From Telmatospirillum sp. J64-1 (lineage in GTDB: Bacteria > Pseudomonadota > Alphaproteobacteria > Rhodospirillales > Magnetospirillaceae), in assembly GCF_006980715.1 (NCBI RefSeq), contig NZ_SBHN01000005.1, positions 124,001-188,000 on the forward strand: a stretch of 64,000 nucleotides of DNA, read 5' to 3'. The notes beneath the pieces are model-generated. The model did not search any database. It saw only the letters and a list, made by a program, of their open reading frames with translations, and was not told where the DNA came from. Position 1 is the stretch's first letter. The number at the start of each line of letters is the position of its first letter. Shown one piece after another: positions 54,002 through 64,000 of this stretch. A program made the position numbers and the translations under genes.

Positions 54002-57000
54002 TGGGACGGTTCTTCATCGACCGGCCGATCTTCGCGTCGGTCATTTCCATCATCATCGTCATCGCCGGTCTGGCCACGCTACGGGTCCTGCCCGTCGAGC
54101 AATATCCCGACGTGGTGCCGCCGCAGATCGTCGTCACCGCCCAGTTCCCCGGCGCCAGCGCCCAGGTACTGGCGAATTCCGTGGCCGCGCCGCTGGAACA
54201 GGAGATCAACGGCGTCGACAACATGATCTATATGGAATCCAGCAGCACCGATGCCGGAAACCTGCAGATCACCGTGTCCTTCGAGATCGGCACTGACCCG
54301 GACCAGGCGGCGATCAACGTCAACAACCGCGTCCAGCGCGCCCTGCCCCGCCTGCCGCAACAGGTGCGCGACCAGGGCGTCAGCGTCGAGGCCCGCTCCA
54401 CCAACATCCTGATGGTGCCGGTCCTGACCTCGCCCACCGGCCAGTATGACACGCTGTTCCTCAGCAACTACGCCCTGCTGAACGTTCTGGACGAGTTGGT
54501 GCGCCTGCCGGGCGTCGGCGACGCCTCGCTGTTCGGTGCGCAGGATTATTCCATGCGCATCTGGATGCGGCCCGACATGCTGGCCCAGTACGACCTGACG
54601 CCGGCCGATATCGCCGCCGCGATCCGTGAGCAAAATGCCCAGTTCGCCGCCGGTGCCATCGGCGCCGAACCGGCCCAGGAAACCCAGGCCTTCACCTTCT
54701 CGGTCTCCACCGAAGGCCAGCTGAGCACGCCCGAGCAATTCGAGAACATCATCCTGCGTGCGGGTCCGGAAGGGAATGTGCTGCGGCTGGGCGACGTCGC
54801 CCGCGCCGAGCTGGGGGCCCTGAGCTATGCCTTCTCGGCCACCTATAACGGCGAAGCGGCGGTGCCGATGGGCGTCTACCTCCAGCCCGGCGCCAATGCG
54901 CTGGACACCGCCCGTGCGGTGCGCGAGGTGCTGGAGGAACTGGCCCAGCGCTTCCCGCCCGGCATCGAATACGCCATTCCCTACGACACCACCGAATTCA
55001 TCGACATCTCGATCCGCGAGGTGGTCATCACCCTGCTGATCGCCGTGGCCCTGGTGGTGCTCGTCACCTTCATGTTCCTGCAGCATTTGCGGGCGACGCT
55101 GATCCCCGTGGCGGCGATTCCGGTGTCGCTGATCGGCACCTTCGCCGGGATGCAATTGCTGGGCTTCTCGGTGAACCTGCTGACCCTGTTCGGCCTGGTC
55201 CTGGCCATCGGCATCGTGGTCGACAACGCCATCATCGTGATGGAGAACGTCGAACGCCTGATGCACGAGGAAGGAATGAAGGCCCGCGAGGGGGCCATCG
55301 TCACCATGCAGCAGGTTTCGGGCGCCGTCGTCGCCTCGACCCTGGTCCTGGTGGCGGTGTTCGCCCCGGTGGCCTTCCTGGGAGGGCTGAGCGGCGAACT
55401 CTACCGCCAGTTCGCGGTGACCATCGCCGTCTCGGTCACCATTTCAGGCGTGGTGGCGCTGACCTTGACGCCAGCCCTCTGCGCCATGCTGCTGGACAAG
55501 GAGACGAAGGAGCCCTCGGCCCCCTTCCGCCTGTTCAACCGCGGCTTCGATGCCGTAACCTCCGTCTTCTCCAAGACTGTCGACCTGCTGCTGCGCCATA
55601 GCGTGATCGGCGTGCTGCTGTTCGGCGTCGTCATTGGCGGCGTACTGTTCCTGCTCGACCGTTTGCCCTCGGGCCTGGTTCCGCAGGAAGACCAGGGCGT
55701 GGCGCTGGTCGCCATGCAATTGCCGCCGGCTTCCTCCCTCAGCCGTTCGGAAGCGGTGCGCGACGCCCTGGCCGAACAGCTCGTCGCGATGGACGAGATC
55801 CAGGACTTCACCGCCTTCGCCGGCTTCGACATCCTGACCTCGTCGCTGCGCACCAATGCCGGTGTCGGCTTCGCCAACCTGACCGATTGGAGCGATCGCC
55901 GCGCCGCCGAACAGGCCGCCAACGCCATCGCCATGCAGATCATGGGCGTGGGGGCCGGCATACAGGAAGCCAATGTCTTCGCCTTCGTTCCGCCGCCGAT
56001 CATGGGCCTGTCCCTGACCGGGGGCGTGGAAGGCTATCTGCAGATCCGCGGCGACGTCACCGAACAGGAGATCAACGCCATCGCCCAGCGCGTGGTGGCC
56101 GCCGCCAATGCCCGTCCGGAACTGGTCAATGCCCAGGCAACTCTGGACACCTCCATTCCCCGCTTCCAGGCCACGGTCGACCGCGAACAGGCCAAGGCCA
56201 TGGGCGTGCCGATCGACCAGATCTATCAGGCGATGCAGAGCACCTTCGGCTCGCTCTATGTCAACGACTTCACCTTCCAGGGCCGCCTGTGGCAGGTGAA
56301 CCTGCAATCCGAAGCCGATTTCCGCAGCAATCCGGAAGACCTGCGGCGGGTCTATGTGCGTGCCGCCGACGGCGCCCTGGTACCGCTCGACACCCTTGTC
56401 ACGCTCGAACGCACCGCCGGGGCCGACATCTTCAACCGCTACAATCTGTTCTCGGCGGCCAAGGTCATGGCCGATCCGGCCCCCGGCTACACCTCCGGCC
56501 AGGCCAAGGCGGCCCTGGAACAGGTGGTGGCGGAACTGAGTACGGAACAGGAGACGGTGCTCGGCTGGATCGGCGAAGCCTTCCAGCTGGACGCCGCCGC
56601 CGGTGCCGGCACGACCGCCTTCGGCCTGGGCCTGCTGATGGTCTTCCTGATCCTGGCGGCACAGTACGAACGCTGGACCCTGCCGCTGGCGGTGGCGAGC
56701 GCGGTTCCCTTCGCCATCCTGGGGGCGGCCCTGGCGACCTGGCTCAGCGGCTTCCCCAACGACGTCTACTTCCAGGTGGGGCTGCTGGTGCTGATCGGCC
56801 TGGCCGCCAAGAACGCGATCCTGATCGTCGAGTTCGCCGCCCAGAACAAGCGCACCGGCATGACCGCGACGCAAGCCGCCAGCGCGGCCGCCCGCCAGCG
56901 CTTCCGCGCGATCATGATGACCGCCCTGACCTTCATCATCGGCTCCCTGCCGCTGGTCTTCGCCACCGGCGCCGGGGCGGTCAGCCGCCAGGAAATCGGC

Positions 57001-57150
57001 ACGGTGGTGGTCGGCGGCATGATCGCCGCCAGCTCGCTGGCCCTGCTCTTCGTGCCGCTCTTCTACCGCCTGATCGAGGACGGGGCGGCGCGGCTGCGCA
57101 AGCGCACGGACGACGACAAGGAGGACGGCACCGAACCGGCAGCGCCGTAA
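54001..57150 (+). CDS. RND multidrug efflux pump, inner-membrane permease (AcrB-like)
   Basis: A 1049-residue proton-driven exporter with 12 helices and two large periplasmic loops. The proton-relay Asp is in [22 protein letters not shown] (about 400-421), and the N-terminal [13 protein letters not shown] is typical of HAE1 pumps. Length agrees with AcrB. No outer-membrane TolC-type gene follows, so it must borrow one from elsewhere. A strong terminator closes the operon. Confidence 0.96.
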   Translation: MGRFFIDRPIFASVISIIIVIAGLATLRVLPVEQYPDVVPPQIVVTAQFPGASAQVLANSVAAPLEQEINGVDNMIYMESSSTDAGNLQITVSFEIGTDPDQAAINVNNRVQRALPRLPQQVRDQGVSVEARSTNILMVPVLTSPTGQYDTLFLSNYALLNVLDELVRLPGVGDASLFGAQDYSMRIWMRPDMLAQYDLTPADIAAAIREQNAQFAAGAIGAEPAQETQAFTFSVSTEGQLSTPEQFENIILRAGPEGNVLRLGDVARAELGALSYAFSATYNGEAAVPMGVYLQPGANALDTARAVREVLEELAQRFPPGIEYAIPYDTTEFIDISIREVVITLLIAVALVVLVTFMFLQHLRATLIPVAAIPVSLIGTFAGMQLLGFSVNLLTLFGLVLAIGIVVDNAIIVMENVERLMHEEGMKAREGAIVTMQQVSGAVVASTLVLVAVFAPVAFLGGLSGELYRQFAVTIAVSVTISGVVALTLTPALCAMLLDKETKEPSAPFRLFNRGFDAVTSVFSKTVDLLLRHSVIGVLLFGVVIGGVLFLLDRLPSGLVPQEDQGVALVAMQLPPASSLSRSEAVRDALAEQLVAMDEIQDFTAFAGFDILTSSLRTNAGVGFANLTDWSDRRAAEQAANAIAMQIMGVGAGIQEANVFAFVPPPIMGLSLTGGVEGYLQIRGDVTEQEINAIAQRVVAAANARPELVNAQATLDTSIPRFQATVDREQAKAMGVPIDQIYQAMQSTFGSLYVNDFTFQGRLWQVNLQSEADFRSNPEDLRRVYVRAADGALVPLDTLVTLERTAGADIFNRYNLFSAAKVMADPAPGYTSGQAKAALEQVVAELSTEQETVLGWIGEAFQLDAAAGAGTTAFGLGLLMVFLILAAQYERWTLPLAVASAVPFAILGAALATWLSGFPNDVYFQVGLLVLIGLAAKNAILIVEFAAQNKRTGMTATQAASAAARQRFRAIMMTALTFIIGSLPLVFATGAGAVSRQEIGTVVVGGMIAASSLALLFVPLFYRLIEDGAARLRKRTDDDKEDGTEPAAP

Positions 57151-57177
57151 TCTCCTGTCGCATTCTCCTTCCGACGG

Positions 57178-57210
57178 ACGCCTGCTTGGGGAAACCCAAG
57201 CAGGCGTTTT
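57178..57210 (+). terminator. Rho-independent terminator of the RND operon
   Basis: Perfect 13-bp stem ACGCCTGCTTGGG with its complement, loop GAAA, followed by TTTTC; 28 bp after the pump stop. Confidence 0.95.
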
Positions 57211-57236
57211 CGTATCCGGGGCCTCGAAAATATTCG

Positions 57237-57267
57237 TTGACCTTCCCATGGTTGGAAGGCGCATAGC
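57237..57267 (+). promoter_or_regulatory. CueR-type promoter/operator of copA
   Basis: The -35 TTGACC (57237-57242) and -10 CATAGC (57262-57267) are separated by 19 bp, the over-long spacer of MerR-family promoters. The spacer holds the palindrome ACCTTCC-N7-GGAAGGC (57240-57260), a close match to CueR boxes. It lies 30 bp before the copA ATG. Confidence 0.85.
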
Positions 57268-57298
57268 TTGGGACAGTTGTTCTGGTGGGAGTATCCCC

Positions 57299-59803
57299 AT
57301 GACCAAGGTTGTCCAGTCCCGGCCCAAACCCATCCTCAGCATCGGCATCGGCGGCATGTCCTGTGCCTCCTGCGTCGGGCGGGTGGAGCGTGCCTTGCGC
57401 AAAGTGCCGGGGGTCGCCGAGGTCGCGGTCAATCTCGCCAGCGAAAAGGCCCTGGTGACCTTCGAGCCGGGACGGGCCGATCCCGCGGCGGTCTCGGAGG
57501 CCGTCCGCCGGGCGGGTTTCGATCCGGTGGAGGAAAACGTCGATCTCGGCATCGACGGCATGACTTGCGCCTCCTGCGTATCGCGTATCGAGAAGCTGCT
57601 GACCCGCCAGCCCGGCATCCTGTCGGCCAGCGTCAACCTTGCCACCGAGAAGGCCAGCCTGCGCTTCCTGCCGTCTATGATCAGCCTCGGCGAGATCAAG
57701 GCGGTCATCCGCCGCGCCGGCTATGACGTGCGCGAACCCGCCGCCGGACCGGAAGCCGCCGCCGGGTCAGACCATGAGCGCGCGGCGCGCGAGAAAGAGA
57801 TGACGGGCCTGCGCCGCAGCCTGATCCTGGCCTCGGTCCTGACCCTGCCCATCTTCCTGGTCGAGATGGCCGGGCATTTCATTCCCGGCGTGCATCACTG
57901 GCTGGAAACGACCATCGGCAGCCAGACGCTGTTCATCGTCTTCTTCATCCTGGCGAGCCTGGTGCAGTTCGGTCCCGGGCGGCGTTTCTATGCCAAGGGC
58001 TGGCCCGCCCTGCTGCGCCTGTCGCCGGATATGAACTCCCTGGTGATGATCGGCACCACGGCGGCCTACGGTTATTCGGTCGTCGCCACCTTCTTGCCCT
58101 TCCTGCTGCCCGCAGGCTCGGTCCATGTCTATTACGAGGCTTCGGCGGTCATCGTCACGCTGATCCTGCTGGGGCGCTATCTCGAGGCCCGGGCCAAGGG
58201 CCGCACCTCGGAGGCCATCAAGCGCCTGATGGGCCTTCAGGCCAAGACTGCCCGTATCCTGCGCGACGGCATCGAGCGTGAAGTGCCGGTGGATGCGGTC
58301 CTGCCGGGCGACGAGGTTCTGGTGCGCCCGGGCGAGAAGATCCCAGTGGACGGCATGGTCGAGGACGGGGCTTCCTTCGTCGACGAATCCATGATCACCG
58401 GCGAACCCATCCCCGTGCGCAAGGAACCGGGCACTGAGGTCGTCGGCGGCACCCTCAACAAGGCGGGCAGCTTGCGCGTCCGCGCCACCAAGGTCGGCAG
58501 CGAGACGATGCTGGCCCAGATCATCCGCATGGTCGAGGCGGCCCAGGGCTCGAAACTGCCGATCCAGGCCCTGGTGGACAAGGTCACCGCCTGGTTCGTT
58601 CCCGCCGTGATGGCGGTGGCCGCCCTGACCTTCCTGATCTGGCTGATCTTCGGTCCGGAACCGGCGCTGACCTTCGCCCTGGTCAAGGCCGTGGCCGTGC
58701 TGATCATCGCCTGTCCTTGCGCCATGGGGCTCGCCACCCCCACCTCGATCATGGTGGGGACCGGCAAGGCGGCCGAGATGGGCGTGCTGTTCCGCAAGGG
58801 CGAGGCCCTGCAAAGCCTGCGCGATGCCCGGGTGATCGCGCTGGACAAGACCGGCACCCTGACCAAGGGGCGCCCCGAACTGACCGACCTGGAGGTGACG
58901 GAAGGCTTCACGCGCCAGGAGGTGCTGGCCCTGGTGGCGGCGGTGGAAGATCGTTCGGAACATCCCATCGCCGAGGCCATCGTCGAGGCGGCCCGCAAGC
59001 AGGGCCTGTCCCTGCCCCGGGCGGAAGGCTTCGAGGCTGTTCCCGGCTTCGGCGCCCGCGCCCAGGCTGACGGCAAGACGATCCAGGTGGGCGCCGACCG
59101 CTACATGGCTTCGCTGGGGCTGGACGTGACATCCTTCGCCGAAAAGGCCGGGCATTTGGCCGATGAGGGCAAGAGTCCGCTTTATGCCGCCATCGACGGC
59201 AGGCTGGCCGCCATCATCGCCGTGGCCGATCCCATCAAGCCCTCGACGCCTGCGGCCATCGCCGCGCTGCATGAACAGGGCTTTCGCGTCGCCATGATCA
59301 CCGGCGACAACCGCCGCACCGCCGAGGCCATCGCCCGGACTCTGGGCATCGACGAGGTGCGCGCGGAGGTCCTGCCCGAAGGCAAGGCCGAGGCCGTGCT
59401 TTCGCTGCAAGACGGCGGCCAGGGTGTGGCCTTCGTGGGCGACGGCATCAACGACGCCCCGGCCCTTGCCCAGGCCGATGTCGGCATCGCTATCGGCACC
59501 GGCACGGATGTCGCCATCGAAAGCGCGGATGTGGTGCTGATGTCGGGCGACCTGCGCGGCGTGCCCGATGCGGTGGCGCTGTCACGGGCGACCATGGCCA
59601 ATATCCGCCAGAACCTGTTCTGGGCCTTCGTCTACAATGCCAGCCTGATCCCGGTGGCTGCGGGGCTGCTCTATCCCGTGCTGGGCCTGGCCCTGTCGCC
59701 CATGCTGGCCGCCGCCGCCATGGCCGCTTCCAGCGTCTTCGTGCTGGGCAACGCCCTGCGGCTGCGCCGCTTCCAGCCCCCCATGCAAGGAGCCGAGGCA
59801 TGA
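57299..59803 (+). CDS. copA: Copper-exporting P-type ATPase CopA
   Basis: An 834-residue P1B ATPase that pumps Cu+ to the periplasm. It has two heavy-metal-binding domains with GMSCASC (Cys22, Cys25) and GMTCASC (Cys90, Cys93), then eight membrane helices. The Cu-transport motif is CPC (Cys472-Pro-Cys474), the phosphorylated Asp516 is in DKTGTLT, and the hinge is [11 protein letters not shown] 57299 follows GGGAG by 7 bp. The CueR box upstream and the overlapping regulator gene downstream (ATGA) define an autoregulated copper-defence pair. Confidence 0.97.
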   Translation: MTKVVQSRPKPILSIGIGGMSCASCVGRVERALRKVPGVAEVAVNLASEKALVTFEPGRADPAAVSEAVRRAGFDPVEENVDLGIDGMTCASCVSRIEKLLTRQPGILSASVNLATEKASLRFLPSMISLGEIKAVIRRAGYDVREPAAGPEAAAGSDHERAAREKEMTGLRRSLILASVLTLPIFLVEMAGHFIPGVHHWLETTIGSQTLFIVFFILASLVQFGPGRRFYAKGWPALLRLSPDMNSLVMIGTTAAYGYSVVATFLPFLLPAGSVHVYYEASAVIVTLILLGRYLEARAKGRTSEAIKRLMGLQAKTARILRDGIEREVPVDAVLPGDEVLVRPGEKIPVDGMVEDGASFVDESMITGEPIPVRKEPGTEVVGGTLNKAGSLRVRATKVGSETMLAQIIRMVEAAQGSKLPIQALVDKVTAWFVPAVMAVAALTFLIWLIFGPEPALTFALVKAVAVLIIACPCAMGLATPTSIMVGTGKAAEMGVLFRKGEALQSLRDARVIALDKTGTLTKGRPELTDLEVTEGFTRQEVLALVAAVEDRSEHPIAEAIVEAARKQGLSLPRAEGFEAVPGFGARAQADGKTIQVGADRYMASLGLDVTSFAEKAGHLADEGKSPLYAAIDGRLAAIIAVADPIKPSTPAAIAALHEQGFRVAMITGDNRRTAEAIARTLGIDEVRAEVLPEGKAEAVLSLQDGGQGVAFVGDGINDAPALAQADVGIAIGTGTDVAIESADVVLMSGDLRGVPDAVALSRATMANIRQNLFWAFVYNASLIPVAAGLLYPVLGLALSPMLAAAAMAASSVFVLGNALRLRRFQPPMQGAEA

Positions 59804-60228
59804 ATATCGGTCAAGCCGCCCGCGCCACCGGCATCTCGGCCAAGATGATCCGCTATTACGAGAGCATCGGCCTGATCCCCGCCGCCGTGAGGACGGAAGC
59901 GGGCTATCGGGTCTATGGCCCGACCGAGATCCACATGCTGCGCTTCATCAAGCGGGCCCGCTCGCTGGGTTTCTCGGTCGAGCAGATGCAGCATCTGCTG
60001 GCCCTGTGGCGCGACCGGGATCGCGCGAGCGCCGAGGTCAAGGCGGTAGCATTGGAGCATATCGCTGAATTGCGCGCCAAGATCGCCGAACTGGAAGGCA
60101 TGGTGCAGACCTTGCAGCAGCTTGCCGATTGCTGCCATGGCGACGACCGGCCCGATTGTCCGATCCTGGAAGACCTGGCGGCGTCGGACGAGGAACTGTC
60201 GCGCCCAGAGATCAAGGATCCTATATAA
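59800..60228 (+). CDS. cueR: MerR-family copper-responsive regulator CueR
   Basis: A 142-residue MerR regulator: N-terminal HTH ([25 protein letters not shown], 1-25), long dimerisation helix (about 75-110) and the metal loop with Cys112 and Cys120 ([11 protein letters not shown]), the spacing of monovalent Cu/Ag sensors. An extra Cys111 sits next to Cys112. The ATG overlaps the copA stop (ATGA). It should act on the palindrome upstream of copA. Confidence 0.93.
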   Translation: MNIGQAARATGISAKMIRYYESIGLIPAAVRTEAGYRVYGPTEIHMLRFIKRARSLGFSVEQMQHLLALWRDRDRASAEVKAVALEHIAELRAKIAELEGMVQTLQQLADCCHGDDRPDCPILEDLAASDEELSRPEIKDPI

Positions 60229-60238
60229 TAGCAGCCAA

Positions 60239-60288
60239 GAGTCCTTATGCAATCAGCTAATAAGCGGCATGACGAAAGGTAAGGACTC
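60239..60288 (+). promoter_or_regulatory. Inverted repeat in the leader of the CoA-transferase gene
   Basis: GAGTCCTTA (60239-60247) and TAAGGACTC (60280-60288) are perfect 9-bp arms 32 nt apart. TATAAT at 60224-60229 (end of cueR) could be the -10 of this gene's promoter. If transcribed, the arms could form a stem upstream of the ribosome site. Confidence 0.5.
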
Positions 60289-60343
60289 CCTCTCCCCTGC
60301 AAAGGATAACATCCGGAAAAATACAGGAGCCGGAGGATTCGTA

Positions 60344-61843
60344 ATGTATCGTGACCGCATCAGATTGGCCTCGCTATGGGGGAAGGTCATGCCCCCCGAG
60401 GAAGCGGCACTTCTGATCAAGGACGGAATGACCATCGGCATGAGCGGTTTTACCCGTGCCGGCGATGCCAAGGCCGTCCCCCTTGCCCTGGCCGAACGGG
60501 CGCGCTCGGAACATCTGAAGATCACCCTGATGACCGGTGCGTCGCTCGGCAATGACGTCGACCGTACCTTGACCGAAGCGGGCGTGCTGGCGCGCCGCCT
60601 GCCCTTCCAGGCCGATCCGGTGCTGCGTAAGGCCATCAATGCGGGCGAGGTCGCCTTCGTCGACCAGCATCTTTCCGAAACGGTGGAATTGCTGCGTTCC
60701 CGCCAGATGGGACCGGTCGATCTGGCGGTGATCGAGGCGACCGCGATCACCGAAGACGGCGGCCTGATTCCCACCACCTCGGTCGGCAATTCGGCGACCT
60801 TCGCCATCCTGGCGGAAAAGGTCATCGTCGAGCTGAACATCAGCCAGGCCCCCGAGCTGGAAGGGCTGCACGACATCTATATCCCGACCCGCCGCCCCTA
60901 TCGCGAGCCGATCCCGGTGGTGACCCCGGAGAGCCGGGCGGGCATTCCCTACATCCCCATCGATCCCCAGAAGATCGCCGCCATCGTCGTCACCAAGAAA
61001 CAGGACAGCGCCGCCAACATCCTGCCGCCGGACGACGACACCCGCGCCATTGCCGGCCACCTGATCGAATTCCTCGGACACGAAGTGCAGAAGGGGCGAC
61101 TGGGATATTCGCTCAATCCCTTGCAGGCGGGCATCGGCACCATCGCCAATGCGGTGCTGCACGGCCTGATCGACAGCCCCTTCCACGACCTGACCATGTA
61201 TAGCGAAGTGCTGCAGGACAGCACCTTCGACCTGATGGATGCGGGAAAGCTGGCCTTCGCCTCGGGCTCCTCCATCACCCTGTCGGCGCAGAAGGCGGCG
61301 GAGGTGCTGCCTCATATCAGCCGCTATAAAAGCCGCCTGATCCTGCGCCCGCAGGAAATCAGCAACCACCCCGAGGTGATCCGCCGCCTGGGCGTCATCG
61401 GCATCAATACCGCGCTGGAAGCCGACATCTACGGCAATGTCAATTCCACCCATGTCAACGGCACCCACATGATGAACGGCATCGGCGGCTCGGGCGATTT
61501 CGCCCGCAACAGCCACTTGGCCGTCTTCGTCACCAAGTCGGTGGCCAAGGATGGGAAAATCTCCAGCATCGTCCCCATGGTGACCCATGTGGACCATAAC
61601 GAGCATGACGTGGACGTGCTCGTGACCGAGACCGGTCTTGCCGATCTGCGCGGCCTCGCCCCCCGGGAACGGGCGCAGACGATCATCCGCAACTGCGTCC
61701 ATCCCACCTATCGGGACATGGCCCAGGACTACTACCGCGCCGCCTTGCAGCGTGGCGGCCAGACCCCTCATCTTCTGGAGGAAGCCTTCTCCTGGCATCT
61801 GCGCTGCCAGAAGACGGGCAGCATGTTGCCAGCGGGGAAATAA
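60344..61843 (+). CDS. Acetyl-CoA hydrolase/transferase family (succinyl-CoA:acetate CoA-transferase type)
   Basis: A 499-residue class I CoA-transferase of the AarC/Cat1 group, which moves CoA between succinyl-CoA and acetate or similar acids. The candidate catalytic Glu288 is in MYSEVLQDSTFDL. The glycine-rich segments GMSGFTRAG and NGIGGSGDFARNSH are typical. Length matches AarC (about 505). ATG 60344 follows GGAGG by 7 bp. In a purple-bacteria-like host it would balance acetate and succinate metabolism. The P450 gene follows 171 bp downstream and may be independent. Confidence 0.9.
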   Translation: MYRDRIRLASLWGKVMPPEEAALLIKDGMTIGMSGFTRAGDAKAVPLALAERARSEHLKITLMTGASLGNDVDRTLTEAGVLARRLPFQADPVLRKAINAGEVAFVDQHLSETVELLRSRQMGPVDLAVIEATAITEDGGLIPTTSVGNSATFAILAEKVIVELNISQAPELEGLHDIYIPTRRPYREPIPVVTPESRAGIPYIPIDPQKIAAIVVTKKQDSAANILPPDDDTRAIAGHLIEFLGHEVQKGRLGYSLNPLQAGIGTIANAVLHGLIDSPFHDLTMYSEVLQDSTFDLMDAGKLAFASGSSITLSAQKAAEVLPHISRYKSRLILRPQEISNHPEVIRRLGVIGINTALEADIYGNVNSTHVNGTHMMNGIGGSGDFARNSHLAVFVTKSVAKDGKISSIVPMVTHVDHNEHDVDVLVTETGLADLRGLAPRERAQTIIRNCVHPTYRDMAQDYYRAALQRGGQTPHLLEEAFSWHLRCQKTGSMLPAGK

Positions 61844-62014
61844 TCGAAGGCAGGCAGGGAGTCCGCTCCCTGCCGCCGCCCTCTCGCCGGACTGCCCTCT
61901 TGGCAGGAGGAGCAGCAGCAACCGGCACGGGAAATACCACCTCTCCTTCCAGCGGAAACACAGAACGCTCTCTCGCCCGGCCTGTTAACGACTGAGAACA
62001 GTTGGAGACAGGGA

Positions 62015-63397
62015 ATGGCTGACGAGACTGCCGGAACCATGGAAACGCTGCCCAAGGCCAGCGCCTGGGACACCCTTGCGGCCCTCGCCGAGATCTTCGT
62101 TCCGACGCTTTCCAAGGGCGTCATCATCCGCCGCCCGAAGGTGACGAAGCTTGCCGAACGCATGGACCTGAACCGCCGGGCGGTCCGACGGATGCAGAAG
62201 CTGCGCGCCAAATACGGCGAAGGGCCGCTGCTGATGAGCCTGGCCGGGCGCACCCATGCCCTGATCCTTTCGCCCGAACATGTACATCGGGTGCTGGAAG
62301 AAACACCCGAACCCTTTTCCCCGGCCAGTTCCGAGAAACGCGCGGCGCTGGCGCATCTGGAACCCAAGGCCTCGCTCATTTCCGAAGGGCCGAAGCGGAC
62401 CGAGCGGAAGAACTTCAACGAGGAGGTGCTGGAGGCCCGGAAGGATGTCCACCCCCTTGCCGACCATTTCGCCACCGTGGTCGAGCAGGAGATGACCGTC
62501 CTGCTGGAGGCCGCGCGCGACCAGGGGGAACTGACCTGGGACCTGTTCGCCCAGGCCTGGTACGCCATGGTCCGCCGGGTGGTGCTGGGGGACAGCGCGC
62601 GGGACGATCACGACCTGACCGACATGCTGGCCAAGCTGCGCGGGGCGGCCAACTGGGCCTTCATGCATCCCGGGCATGACAAGGTGCTCGACAGCTTCCA
62701 CCAGCGCGTGGACGAGTATCTTGAACGGGCGGAGCCGGGGACGCTGGCCGCCGTCATCGCCAGGACGCCCAAGACCGCCGATACCGCGCCCTCGCATCAG
62801 ATCGCGCATTGGATGTTCGCCTTCGATCCGGGCGGCATGGCGACGATCCGGGCCCTGGCGCTGATCGTCACCCATCCCGAACAAGGCGAACGCGCCTATG
62901 GCGAAATCGCCGAATTGTGGTCGCAGGGCAAGAAGAACCTGCCCTTCCTGCGCGCCTGCATCCTCGAATCCTTGCGGCTGTGGTCCACCACGCCGGTGGT
63001 GCTGCGCGAAAGCCGCCAGGACACCCTTTGGCCGATGGGAAAGATGGAGAAGGACACGAGCATCGTGATCTTCGCTCCCTTCTTTCACCGCGACGACCAG
63101 AACCTTGCCTATGCCGACCGCTTCTACCCGGATCTGTGGCTGCAGGGGCAACGGGAAGGCGGCTGGCCGCTGATTCCCTTCAGCGGCGGATCGGGCATCT
63201 GCCCGGCCCGCAATCTGGTGCCCATGCTGGGCAGCATGGTCCTCGCCACCCTGCTTCAGGGCCGCCGCTTCGCACTGAAGGACCCCGCGAAGCTCGACCC
63301 CGCGCAGCCCATCCCCGGCTCGCTGGACAATTATACCCTGCGCTTCCTGGTGCAGGAGGGCGGCCAGGCGCGGGAGCGGGACCTGCCCTCTCAGTGA
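62015..63397 (+). CDS. Cytochrome P450-like protein with atypical I-helix
   Basis: A 460-residue soluble haem-thiolate protein. It has ExxR (Glu318-Ser-Leu-Arg321) and the haem loop FSGGSGICPAR, with Cys396 as the iron ligand and Arg399. The I-helix reads FAFDPGGMAT (268-277) in place of the usual AGxxT pattern with an acid-alcohol pair, which hints at altered oxygen activation or peroxide use. The first ~40 residues include a moderately hydrophobic helix (about 18-32) but no clear signal. No redox partner gene is adjacent. Its stop overlaps the ABC ATPase gene by 7 bp. Confidence 0.88.
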   Translation: MADETAGTMETLPKASAWDTLAALAEIFVPTLSKGVIIRRPKVTKLAERMDLNRRAVRRMQKLRAKYGEGPLLMSLAGRTHALILSPEHVHRVLEETPEPFSPASSEKRAALAHLEPKASLISEGPKRTERKNFNEEVLEARKDVHPLADHFATVVEQEMTVLLEAARDQGELTWDLFAQAWYAMVRRVVLGDSARDDHDLTDMLAKLRGAANWAFMHPGHDKVLDSFHQRVDEYLERAEPGTLAAVIARTPKTADTAPSHQIAHWMFAFDPGGMATIRALALIVTHPEQGERAYGEIAELWSQGKKNLPFLRACILESLRLWSTTPVVLRESRQDTLWPMGKMEKDTSIVIFAPFFHRDDQNLAYADRFYPDLWLQGQREGGWPLIPFSGGSGICPARNLVPMLGSMVLATLLQGRRFALKDPAKLDPAQPIPGSLDNYTLRFLVQEGGQARERDLPSQ

Positions 63398-64000
63398 AAG
63401 GCCACACTGCCGACGAATTGCGACAATTCCGCCGTCGCGGGGGCCGCGAACAATTGTTCCGGCTCCCCCTGTTCGCGGATCTTGCCGCCATGCATGAAGA
63501 CCAGATTGTCGCAGACATCGCGGGCGAAGCGCATCTCGTGGGTCACCAGGATCAGGGTCATGCCCTCTTCTGCCAGCTTGCGCACCACGTTCAGCACTTC
63601 ATTGACCAGTTCGGGGTCGAGCGCCGAGGTGATCTCGTCGCAGAGCAGCACCCGGGGCTGCATGGCCAGGGCGCGGGCGATGGCGACGCGCTGCTGCTGG
63701 CCGCCGGAAAGCTGGTCGGGATAGGATTTCTCCTTGTCGGCCAGCCCCACCTTCGCCAGGCAGGCCGCAGCGACCTCGCGGGCCTCGGCCTTGTTCTGCT
63801 TCTTCACCACCACCGGGGCCAGCATCACGTTCTCAATGGCCGAGAGATGCGGGAACAGATTGAACTGCTGGAAGACCATGCCGACCTTCATGCGCAATGC
63901 GCGCAGATTGGTATGGCCGGGGCGCAGCATCTCGCCATCCACTTCCAGCGCCCCGCCATTGATCTCTTCCAGGCCGTTGATGGTGCGCAGCAGGGTGCTC
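63391..64000 (-). CDS. Polar amino acid ABC transporter ATP-binding protein (5' part beyond right edge)
   Basis: About 203 C-terminal residues of an ABC ATPase (GlnQ-like) are visible; the start and most of Walker A lie outside, and the visible sequence begins STLLRTINGLEEINGG. It has the Q-loop [10 protein letters not shown], signature LSGGQQQR, Walker B VLLCDEITSALDPE and H-loop LVTHEMRFA. It would energise uptake of a polar amino acid such as glutamine; partner genes are expected to the right. The stop overlaps the convergent P450 gene end by 7 bp. Confidence 0.93.
   Translation of the reverse strand, partial: STLLRTINGLEEINGGALEVDGEMLRPGHTNLRALRMKVGMVFQQFNLFPHLSAIENVMLAPVVVKKQNKAEAREVAAACLAKVGLADKEKSYPDQLSGGQQQRVAIARALAMQPRVLLCDEITSALDPELVNEVLNVVRKLAEEGMTLILVTHEMRFARDVCDNLVFMHGGKIREQGEPEQLFAAPATAELSQFVGSVAFH

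Noticed and set aside
55444-57708. Antisense frame of 754 residues opposite the RND pump
   Set aside because: It has no domain pattern and lies opposite a clear AcrB-like gene.

Overview
The window comes from a high-GC alphaproteobacterium. It most resembles a nitrogen-fixing member of the Rhodospirillales (Magnetospirillum or a close relative). Reasons: divergent nifH and draT-draG of the Rhodospirillum/Azospirillum type, a nifB-fdxN-LRV-nifZ-nifT-SIR2 cluster, glnK-amtB, and alphaproteobacterial palindromic repeats. No phage, transposase, CRISPR array, tRNA or rRNA was recognised. The genus is an inference from gene content only.

Layout. 1-6.85 kb is a nitrogen-fixation block. nifH leaves the left edge on the minus strand; draT, draG and an ArsC-like nif-associated gene run on plus; the nifB operon converges on them. 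Both promoter regions carry perfect TGT-N10-ACA NifA sites and -24/-12 (RpoN) promoters. 6.9-15 kb holds three REP-type palindromes, a membrane diguanylate cyclase and a surface-polysaccharide locus (sugar-1-P nucleotidyltransferase, C-methyltransferase, UDP-glucose dehydrogenase, UXS-like SDR, PIG-L deacetylase, unknown protein). 15.2-18.2 kb is an ectoine-type ABC importer (ehuB-C-D-A). 18.6-29 kb is a mixed stretch: K+ channel/TrkA-N protein, LysE exporter, SLC13 transporter, BON-DUF1207 outer-membrane protein, DUF938 methyltransferase, amtB-glnK, alpha/beta hydrolase, ArfB, YbhB-like protein and small unknowns.

29-45 kb is mostly housekeeping: YhaO/YhaN-like repair pair, PepN, a lipoprotein lytic transglycosylase, an MBL/beta-CASP nuclease, a Na/Pi-type transporter and a Lon protease. 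45-52 kb holds an unknown GSSNG protein, an SDR, a methyltransferase, an MFS transporter and an Old Yellow Enzyme. 51.9-57.2 kb is a TetR-controlled RND efflux system with an AcrR-like operator. 57.2-60.2 kb is copper defence (CopA and a CueR-type regulator, with a CueR box). The right end has a CoA-transferase, an atypical cytochrome P450 and the 3' part of a polar amino acid ABC ATPase gene.

How it works together. The left end couples nitrogenase synthesis (NifA/RpoN promoters for nifH, nifB and apparently draT) with post-translational switching by DraT/DraG. GlnK-AmtB, the partners that report ammonium to DraT/DraG, lie 24 kb away. The most unusual items are a SIR2-like protein closing the nifB operon in which the expected catalytic Asn is Trp, the compact bidirectional nifH/draT control region, and several uncharacterised small or orphan proteins. 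Genes are tightly packed, with at least five convergent pairs overlapping at their 3' ends.
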